Shown: positions 21,980 to 27,679 of the stretch, piece after piece
Position numbering within the stretch: the stretch's first letter is position 1
Layout: each line of letters starts with the position of its first letter
DNA from: DATFEN01 sp035691285
GTDB lineage: Bacteria; Acidobacteriota; Vicinamibacteria; Fen-336
Direction of reading: 5' to 3'
DNA: 27,679 nt
Assembly: GCA_035691285.1 (NCBI GenBank)
Contig: DASSJI010000149.1
Span: 1-27,679, forward strand
Translations under genes and position numbers: made by a program
The notes under the pieces: generated by a model
The model's database searches: none
Told to the model about the DNA's origin: nothing
The model's input: the letters and a program-made list of their open reading frames with translations, nothing else

Positions 21980-23434
21980 CCGCGAGGGGGGCGGAGGTGC
22001 CGGGGGCATCGCCGGCGGCGGAGCCTTCGAGGGCTCCTCCGGCAGCAGCGGCGTCGTCGCGTCGAGCCAGGTCGCGTTTCCGCTCACGTAGAGAACCACA
22101 TCGCCCGAGGTGCGCAGGGCTTCGCGGAAGCCGGCCGCCTCGAGCGCGCGCAGGCCCGCGGCCTCGGCGGGGATGTGCCGGGCCACGGAAGCGTCGACGA
22201 CCGCCACGGCGGCCCCGCCCAGCTCCGGAAACTTGAACAGCCTTCGCCTCTCGCAGAGGCGGGGCAGGAAGGCGTAGTGGGCGGACAAGGGAAGGCCCCG
22301 GGGAATGCGCCGCAGGAGCGCCTCCACCTCGCGCCGCCGCTGCGGGTCGCCTCGGGAAGCGAGCCACGCCGGCGCGTAGAGCATCTGGCCCGCCGCGACT
22401 CCGACGAGGAGCGCGCCGCAGGCCAGGCGCCGGGCCCGCGAGCCGCGCGGCGACCGGGCCAGGCAGGCGACGAGCGACAGGAAGACGAACGGGACCACGA
22501 GGACCACGTAGTGGTGACGGATCTGGTGCGCGTACGGCCACGACGACACGAGGTTCAGCGGAAGCTGCGCCGCCGCCGCGAGCGCCGCGGGCGCGCCCAG
22601 CGGGAGGAAGGCCACGGGGAGGAAGAGGCCCAGCAGGTACTCGGCGTTCTGGCCCGTCGCGAGGCGCTCGAGAAGACGGAGCGGATGAGCCAGGTGGACG
22701 ATCGCCTCGGGCAGGCTCGAGGCGAAATCGCCGTAGAGCCGATCGGCGTAGGCGTAGCCCGTGCCCTGGTTCAGCCAGGGGAACCAGAGCCTCAGCAACC
22801 AGGCCACGTACACGGCCGAGCCCACGAAGAGCGTCACGCCGAGGCGCCGGCGCCCGAGGGCCAGCGCGTACAGGCCCAAGGCCGCGGTGGTGGCCGCCAC
22901 GTTCTCCATGCAGGACAGCGCGAGGAGCGACCACAGGATCGCGCGCCGCTCGCGCCCCTCGCGCACGGCTTCGAACGCCAGCACCAGAGGCCCGAGCGCG
23001 AGGGCCAGCGGCTGATAGAACTCGCCCCAGGTGTAGACGAGGGGCGGGTAGAGGAGGTATGCGGCCAGGACCAGCAGGGCCGCGCCGTTCCCGACCTCAC
23101 GCCGCGCTCGTGCGTGCAGCAGGAACCCTGCCCAGGCCAGCGCGGCCGACTGGGTGAGGACCAGGAAGCGCGCGTCGGCGAGCGGGCCGAGCAGTCGATA
23201 GGCGGCGGCGATCGGCAGGTGCACGAACGTGGCGTGCTCGCCGAGGAGGTTGAGCCCGCGCACGGTCACGAAGGGCGTTTCGCCCCGGGACAGCAGCCAC
23301 ACGCCCTGGCCGAAGATCGCCAGGTCCCACTCGATCGGCTCGTAGTGGGCGAGGCGGCCCAGGTTCACCCACGTGTACCAGGCCGCGACCGCCAGCAGGA
23401 AGGCGAGCGGCGCCGCGCGCTCCAGGCGTTGCAC
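21977..23434 (-). CDS. DUF2079 polytopic membrane protein
   Basis: 485 residues starting at GTG. Seen: about ten hydrophobic segments, the first at about 8-25; YEPIEWDLAIFGQGVWLLSRGETPFVT and LGEHATFVHLPIA after it match the DUF2079 signature as I remember it. A soluble segment of about 100 residues (about 360-460) and a Pro-rich tail end the protein. Known: DUF2079 proteins are uncharacterised integral membrane proteins, and the early Glu/Asp-containing loop recalls GT-C glycosyltransferases that use polyprenyl-phosphate sugars. A role in glycan transfer at the outer membrane face is a guess. The gene ends 9 bp from the convergent cysteine-cluster gene. I see no clear ribosome binding site or promoter. 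Confidence 0.8.
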   Translation of the reverse strand: MQRLERAAPLAFLLAVAAWYTWVNLGRLAHYEPIEWDLAIFGQGVWLLSRGETPFVTVRGLNLLGEHATFVHLPIAAAYRLLGPLADARFLVLTQSAALAWAGFLLHARARREVGNGAALLVLAAYLLYPPLVYTWGEFYQPLALALGPLVLAFEAVREGRERRAILWSLLALSCMENVAATTAALGLYALALGRRRLGVTLFVGSAVYVAWLLRLWFPWLNQGTGYAYADRLYGDFASSLPEAIVHLAHPLRLLERLATGQNAEYLLGLFLPVAFLPLGAPAALAAAAQLPLNLVSSWPYAHQIRHHYVVLVVPFVFLSLVACLARSPRGSRARRLACGALLVGVAAGQMLYAPAWLASRGDPQRRREVEALLRRIPRGLPLSAHYAFLPRLCERRRLFKFPELGGAAVAVVDASVARHIPAEAAGLRALEAAGFREALRTSGDVVLYVSGNATWLDATTPLLPEEPSKAPPPAMPPAPPPPSR

Positions 23435-23624
23435 CCGTAATCCCTATGCGATCCGCGTCCGATTTCGGCGTGGGCGCCAGCAGGATGGTCCGGCCACGCG
23501 GCGGCTATCCCGCGGCAAACACGAGGCCTGGCTTCGCGCGTCCGCCGAGTCGGCCCGTGGAGCGCTCGGGCACGGCCCTTGCCAGGCGGAATGCCCGACA
23601 CGCATCTCAGACAAGGAGAGGAAC
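23435..23624. other. Divergent gap with a sigma54-type promoter
   Basis: 190 bp between the DUF2079 and outer-membrane protein genes. It holds a perfect palindrome CCGA-TT-TCGG (23459-23468), about 100 bp upstream of the -24/-12 element at 23568-23582, and the AAGGAG at 23613-23618. The palindrome distance suits an enhancer-binding protein site. No small gene is visible. Confidence 0.5.
23568..23582 (+). promoter_or_regulatory. Sigma54-like -24/-12 promoter of the outer-membrane protein/haloperoxidase pair
   Basis: GGGCACGGCCCTTGC: one mismatch (first T to G) to TGGCAC-N5-TTGC, with the invariant GG and GC exactly 12 nt apart. The predicted start near 23594 leaves a 31-nt leader carrying AAGGAG 6 nt before the ATG, a sensible layout. 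The activator is not in the window unless the one encoded at 1795-3492 acts here. Confidence 0.55.
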
Positions 23625-24557
23625 ATGCCCTCGGTCCGAACCACGTGGACGTGGCAGGCGCTCGTCGCGCTCGGCCTGCTCGCGTCGTTCACCGTCCAAG
23701 TCCAGGCCCAGACCATCGAGGACGGCGTCATGATGCCCGGGAAGAATCTGTGCACCGGCTTCCTCTACGCCCACGACAGTTGGGACGAATACTGGGAGGG
23801 CACGCTCAAACGCGTCAACGGCAACATCGGGACGATCACCACCGAGAGCCTCTCCTGGGTCGGCAACTACGGGGTCACGAATCGACTGAACGTCATCGCC
23901 ATGCTGCCACACGTGTGGACCGAGGCCAGCCAGGGCCCGCTTCACGGGATGAGCGGCTTCCAGGACCTCACGCTGGCGGCGAAGTACAGCCTCCTGGAGA
24001 CGGACTTCACGCGGCGCGGGGCGCTCAAGGCGATCCTGGTCGCCGCCGCGTCGGTTCCCCTCGGTGATTACACGCCGGACTTCTATCCGCTCTCCATCGG
24101 CAGCGCGTCCAGGCGCTTCGCGAGCCGCTTGACGGTCGACTTCCAGGCCCAGCGCGGCTGGTTCCTGACCGGCTCGGCCGCCTACACGTTCCGGGACACC
24201 GTGACCCTCGACCGGCCGGCCTACTTCACCGACGGCCAGCTCTTCCTGAGCGACCAGGTGGCCATGCCCGACGTGTTCGACTACACGGTGAGCGCGGGCT
24301 ACCGGAAGGAGGGCCTGATGATCCCCGTCGCCTTCTCGCAGCAGACCACCCTGGGCGGGGGCGACATCCGCCGGCAGGACATGCCCTTCGTCTCGAACCG
24401 GATGGACTTCTCGAAGCTCGACGCCCTGGTGATGTACACGATCCCGAAGGCCAAGGACCTCGCGCTGCGCGTCGCGGGCACGTACACGGTGAGCGGCCGG
24501 AACGTGGGGCAGGCGACCACGCTGACGGCCGGTCTCCTCTACACGTTCCACTTCTAG
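23625..24557 (+). CDS. Outer-membrane beta-barrel-like protein
   Basis: 310 residues. Seen: a cleavable signal peptide (1 to about 28, ending VQVQAQ), a body of alternating polar/hydrophobic strands (for example RLTVDFQAQRGWFLTGSAAYTFRDTVTL and DYTVSAGYRKEGLMIPVAFSQQT), and a last strand ending in Phe (LLYTFHF), the classic outer-membrane barrel C-terminus. Length and strand count suit a 12- to 14-strand barrel. I cannot assign a family; it could be a porin or transporter for the substrate of the downstream enzyme. The ATG at 23625 follows AAGGAG by 6 nt; the open frame extends further upstream but without coding features. The next gene begins 15 bp later. Confidence 0.75.
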   Translation: MPSVRTTWTWQALVALGLLASFTVQVQAQTIEDGVMMPGKNLCTGFLYAHDSWDEYWEGTLKRVNGNIGTITTESLSWVGNYGVTNRLNVIAMLPHVWTEASQGPLHGMSGFQDLTLAAKYSLLETDFTRRGALKAILVAAASVPLGDYTPDFYPLSIGSASRRFASRLTVDFQAQRGWFLTGSAAYTFRDTVTLDRPAYFTDGQLFLSDQVAMPDVFDYTVSAGYRKEGLMIPVAFSQQTTLGGGDIRRQDMPFVSNRMDFSKLDALVMYTIPKAKDLALRVAGTYTVSGRNVGQATTLTAGLLYTFHF

Positions 24558-24572
24558 ACGAGAGGCTCCGAC

Positions 24573-26102
24573 ATGAAAGCATCCCGCCTGCTGGCCGCCC
24601 TTCTCACCTGCGCCGCGTGCAGCAAGGACATCCGTTCGCTCGAAGACCTCGCCCCCTCCAGCCCGGCGGCCGCCGACGCGAGCGCCGGCGAGTGGCAGAT
24701 GATCGTGCTGAGCGGCCCCACCCAGTTCACCGTCCCGCCGCCTTCGCCCGTCGATTCCGCCGCCTACCAGGCGGAGCTGGCGTCGATCCGGAACGCGCAG
24801 GCGAGCCTCACGGACGAGCAGCGCGAGGCGATCGACTACTGGAGCGGCGGCGGCGTGCTGCGCTGGAACCAGATCCTGCGCGAGCTGGTCGCGCGCTACA
24901 ACCTTCCGCCCGCGCCCCGCGCGAACGACACGTACGTGTTCCCGGATCCCGACAACCCCTTCGCCGACCCCCAGTTCCCCTTCGCCAACCCGCCCTACGC
25001 CGCCCGGGCTTACAGCTACGTGACGGTGGCGCAGTTCGAGGCCCTGAAGGTCGCGTGGTTCTACAAGCACCAGTACGGCCGGCCGTCGCCCGCGCAGGTC
25101 GACGGCAGCATCCAGAGCCTGATGCCGGCGACGAACGTGCCCGCCTACCCGTCCGAGGACGCGGTCCTGTCAGGCGTGTCCACCGAGCTCCTGCGCCTGC
25201 TCTTCCCCGCATCGGTCGAGGAGATCACGCGGCGCGCCGCGGACGAGAGGAACGCGGCGCTGCTCTCGGGCCGAGCCGCCGCGAGCGACATCGCGGCGGG
25301 GCTCGCGCTCGGCAGGGCCGTGGCCGCGGCGTTCGTCGCCCGCGCCGCGACCGACGGCATGCGCGCCGCCGCGGGAACCCCCGCGCAGTGGCAGGCGCTG
25401 GCGAACGCCGCCGCGGCTCGTGGCGAGGTCCCGTGGACGAGCCTGGAGTGGCCGCCGCGCCCGCCGATGCTGCCCAACTTCGGCCAGGTGCGCGCGTGGA
25501 TGATGACCCCGGCCGACGTGGTGCGCGAGCGGCCGGGACCGCCGCCGTCGACCTCGTCGGCGCAGATGGCGCAAGAGCTTCAGGAGGTGAGGGAGACGGT
25601 CGACCATCTGACCTCCGGCCACCTCGCCATCGCGCAGTTCTGGAACGACGGCGTGTCCACCTACACGCCGCCCGGCCACTGGAACGACATCGCGACCGAG
25701 CACGTCGGCGCCGCCCGCATGAGCGAGGTGCGCGCCGCGCGCGCCTTCGCCCTGCTCAACATGGCCATGCACGACGCCGGCGTCGCGTGCTGGGAGGCCA
25801 AGTTCTACTACTTCAACCCACGCCCCTCGCAGCTCGACCCGGCGATCAAGACGCAGATCGGCCTGCCGAACTTCCCCTCCTACACCTCGGGCCACTCGAC
25901 CTTCTCGACAGCGGCCGCCGTCGTCCTCGGGCACCTGTTCCCCGACAGCGCCGCCGAGTTCGACCGGATGAAGGACGAGGCGGCGATCTCGCGGCTCTAC
26001 GGCGGCATCCACTACCGCTCCGACATCGAGACGGGCAAGGAGCACGGCCGGCGGATCGGGGCCTACACGGTGCGCTTCGCGCGGCAGGACGGAGCCGAGT
26101 GA
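24573..26102 (+). CDS. Vanadium-haloperoxidase/PAP2-superfamily protein, exported
   Basis: 509 residues. Seen: an N-terminal signal (1-16) with a possible weak lipobox (CAAC), and a long N-terminal domain of about 360 residues. The PAP2/haloperoxidase core follows: Lys410-x6-Arg417-Pro418, PSYTSGHS (His441) and SRLYGGIHYRSD (Ser473, Arg474, His480, Asp484). These match the phosphate/vanadate-binding residues, and H480 would be the axial vanadate ligand. Known: the fold serves both phosphatases and haloperoxidases, and long, exported versions with DAGVACWEAKFYYFNPRP-like motifs belong to the haloperoxidase-related branch. Whether it halogenates or dephosphorylates cannot be told. GAGAGG lies 7 nt before the ATG. 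It forms an operon with the outer-membrane protein 15 bp upstream. Confidence 0.85.
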   Translation: MKASRLLAALLTCAACSKDIRSLEDLAPSSPAAADASAGEWQMIVLSGPTQFTVPPPSPVDSAAYQAELASIRNAQASLTDEQREAIDYWSGGGVLRWNQILRELVARYNLPPAPRANDTYVFPDPDNPFADPQFPFANPPYAARAYSYVTVAQFEALKVAWFYKHQYGRPSPAQVDGSIQSLMPATNVPAYPSEDAVLSGVSTELLRLLFPASVEEITRRAADERNAALLSGRAAASDIAAGLALGRAVAAAFVARAATDGMRAAAGTPAQWQALANAAAARGEVPWTSLEWPPRPPMLPNFGQVRAWMMTPADVVRERPGPPPSTSSAQMAQELQEVRETVDHLTSGHLAIAQFWNDGVSTYTPPGHWNDIATEHVGAARMSEVRAARAFALLNMAMHDAGVACWEAKFYYFNPRPSQLDPAIKTQIGLPNFPSYTSGHSTFSTAAAVVLGHLFPDSAAEFDRMKDEAAISRLYGGIHYRSDIETGKEHGRRIGAYTVRFARQDGAE

Positions 26103-26122
26103 GCCGCTGCGCGCGCCGGCGG

Positions 26123-26128
26123 TATAGT
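26123..26128 (+). promoter_or_regulatory. -10 element before the histidine kinase
   Basis: TATAGT (five of six consensus bases), 8 nt before the ATG at 26137, without a Shine-Dalgarno sequence. It suggests a leaderless transcript separate from the haloperoxidase operon, which ends only 34 bp upstream. Confidence 0.42.
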
Positions 26129-26136
26129 CGTCGGCG

Positions 26137-27679
26137 ATGTCGGATGCGTCGCGGACACGCGCCCGCTGGCTGACGCTGCTGCCCATCGCGGCCGTCGCCG
26201 CGGTGAACCTGGCCGGCGTCTGGGGGATCGCGCTGGCGCGGCGGGGCGCGGCGGAGGAGGCGAACCGTCTCTTCGCCGCCGAGACCCGCGCCCGCGCCCT
26301 CACCATCGAGCGGAAGCTCGGGGACATCCGCGCCAACCTGGCGTTCCTCGCGAGCTCCGCGCCGGTGTCGGGCCTGCTGGAGGCGGCGGGGGGAGACGCG
26401 GCGCGCTTCCGGCGCGAGGCGGCCGAGGGCGCCTTGCTCGTGTTCCTGCGCAGCCATCCCGAGGTGGTGCGCCTGGCCGTTCACTCCGGGTCGGGGGCGC
26501 CGCTGCTCCTCATGGGGCGGCGAGGCGGCATCCCGGTCCTCTGGGTGTCGTCCTCGCCGACCGGTGACGAGGGGGTCGCGATGGCTCCCGACGCGCCGCG
26601 ACTGCACGCGTCGGTCGCCGCCTCAGGAGGGGCGGCGCTCCGGCTCGAGACCGAGGTGGCGCCGGCCATGCTCCTGGCCCACGGCGACCTCCCGGAGCGT
26701 CAGTGCCGGCTCGCGGACGCGGCGGGCGCGCCGCTCGCCCGGAGGGCGTCACGGGCCACGGACGCCGCGGTCGGCGGGCGCAGCCTCGAGGCGACGGCGG
26801 CGGTGCCGGCCGAGGGCTGGTCGGCGCCCGGTCCCTGGACGCTCGCCTGCTCCGAGCCCGAACAGCTCGCCACGGCGATCATGGAGCCGCTCGCCGCCCG
26901 CTACCGGACGACCCTCGCCCTGAACCTCGCCGCCATGGCCCTGGCCGTCCTGCTCGGCGGGCTCGCGCTGCGCGAGGTCTCGCGGCGCGAGCGGGTCGAG
27001 GCCCGGGCGCGCGAGGAGGCGCGCGTGCGCGAGCTCGAGCGGCAGCTCTTCCACGCGGAGCGGCTCACGACCGTGGGCCGCCTCGCCGCGGGTATGGCTC
27101 ATGAGATCAACAATCCTCTCGAAGGCATGTCCAACTGGCTGAGCCTCGCGCGGGAGGATCTCTCTCGCGGGCGCGTCGAAGAGGCCGAAGGCCATCTCGC
27201 GCGGGTGAAGGAAGGTCTGGATCGAGCGGCGGGAATCGTGCGCCAGGTGCTGGCGCACGCGGAGCCCTCGAACGCCTCTCACTCGGTCGTCGATCTTCAC
27301 GAGGTGATAGGCGACGCCAGCCGGCTCGTTCAATCGCGCCGGGAGTTTCAGCGGATCCAGTTCGCCCTCGAGCTCGCCTCCGGTCCGCTCCTGGTGCGGG
27401 GAAACGCGGTTATGCTCGGCCAGGTGGCGTTGAACCTGATTCTGAACGCCTGCGAAATGCAGCCGGGCGGAGGCGAGGTGCGCGTTCGATCGGAGCGCGA
27501 CGGAGGAAGAGTGGTCGCGGAGTTCGCCGATCGGGGGCCGGGCGTCCCCGAGGCCGATCGCGAGCGCATCTTCGAGCCCTTCTTCACGACGAAGAGCTCG
27601 ACCGGACTAGGGCTCTCGATCAGCCACAGTATCGTGCGCCAACACCAGGGCGAGCTCTCCTTTCTTCCGCGCCCGGGGG
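26137..27679 (+). CDS. Membrane sensor histidine kinase, 3' end cut by window edge
   Basis: At least 514 residues are open to the right edge. Seen: membrane helix 1 (about 11-33), a periplasmic sensor region (about 35-255) with no recognised fold, membrane helix 2 (about 257-277), a coiled linker, the H-box MAHEINNPLEGM with His322, N-box LNLILNACE (432-440), G1 box DRGPGVP, F-box FEPFFTTK and G2 box GLGLSIS. All kinase motifs are intact, and only the last few dozen residues are probably missing. Known: this HPK4-like layout (NPLEG...N-box) is common in partners of sigma54-type NtrC-family regulators, so such a regulator may lie just outside the window. That would fit the sigma54-like promoter before the upstream operon, but is inference. 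Confidence 0.9.
   Translation, partial: MSDASRTRARWLTLLPIAAVAAVNLAGVWGIALARRGAAEEANRLFAAETRARALTIERKLGDIRANLAFLASSAPVSGLLEAAGGDAARFRREAAEGALLVFLRSHPEVVRLAVHSGSGAPLLLMGRRGGIPVLWVSSSPTGDEGVAMAPDAPRLHASVAASGGAALRLETEVAPAMLLAHGDLPERQCRLADAAGAPLARRASRATDAAVGGRSLEATAAVPAEGWSAPGPWTLACSEPEQLATAIMEPLAARYRTTLALNLAAMALAVLLGGLALREVSRRERVEARAREEARVRELERQLFHAERLTTVGRLAAGMAHEINNPLEGMSNWLSLAREDLSRGRVEEAEGHLARVKEGLDRAAGIVRQVLAHAEPSNASHSVVDLHEVIGDASRLVQSRREFQRIQFALELASGPLLVRGNAVMLGQVALNLILNACEMQPGGGEVRVRSERDGGRVVAEFADRGPGVPEADRERIFEPFFTTKSSTGLGLSISHSIVRQHQGELSFLPRPG

Noticed and set aside
1..27679. tRNA, rRNA, CRISPR, insertion sequence or phage signals
   Set aside because: I found no tRNA-like clover leaf, no regularly spaced direct repeats, no transposase or integrase, and no terminal inverted repeats by eye. 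A covariance-model scan could still find small RNAs.

Overview
The window is about 70% G+C, gene-dense and free of mobile elements, CRISPR arrays and RNA genes that I could recognise. Its gene content suggests an Acidobacteriota bacterium or a similar GC-rich, didermic soil lineage. The clues are a Ser/Thr kinase fused to a TolB/WD40-type propeller, a poly-Gly lipoprotein, a CYP102-type P450, a DUF2079 membrane protein, and an outer-membrane protein beside a vanadium-haloperoxidase/PAP2 protein. This assignment is inference only. No intergenic stretch exceeds 200 bp.

Layout. (1) 1-3492: an SDR resembling 3-alpha-hydroxysteroid dehydrogenase and the N-terminal half of a CYP102 (P450-BM3-type) enzyme run leftward. 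They diverge from a sigma54 activator with a GAF domain, and a consensus -24/-12 promoter precedes the SDR. (2) 3664-7705, leftward: a SUMF1-domain membrane protein and a protein with two GT4 domains in tandem. Divergent from them is a secreted phosphodiesterase/phosphatase (7735-9126). (3) 9089-14640, leftward: a tightly overlapping operon of ABC exporter, CgeB-like glycosyltransferase, YdjC-type deacetylase and an LtaS-like membrane enzyme. It probably builds, exports or decorates a surface glycan or glycolipid. A small lipoprotein lies just upstream. (4) 15366-19632: a zinc-ribbon SDR lacking the catalytic Tyr diverges from the kinase-propeller protein. (5) 19674-21967: a LOG-family protein and a YkgJ/FliB-type cysteine-cluster protein, translationally coupled. 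Facing them is a DUF2079 polytopic membrane protein. (6) 23625 to the right edge: an outer-membrane protein and a PAP2/vanadium-haloperoxidase protein behind a second sigma54-like promoter. A sensor histidine kinase, cut by the window edge, follows.

The main points for follow-up are two sigma54-type promoters at the two edges, the CYP102 with altered substrate-pocket residues under probable sigma54 control, and the envelope-glycan operon. Also notable are two enzyme-family proteins that lack family-defining catalytic residues (SUMF1-like and Zn-ribbon SDR). Finally, several transcription-unit-leading genes have no Shine-Dalgarno sequence but carry a TANNNT hexamer 6-13 nt before the start, which suggests leaderless transcripts.
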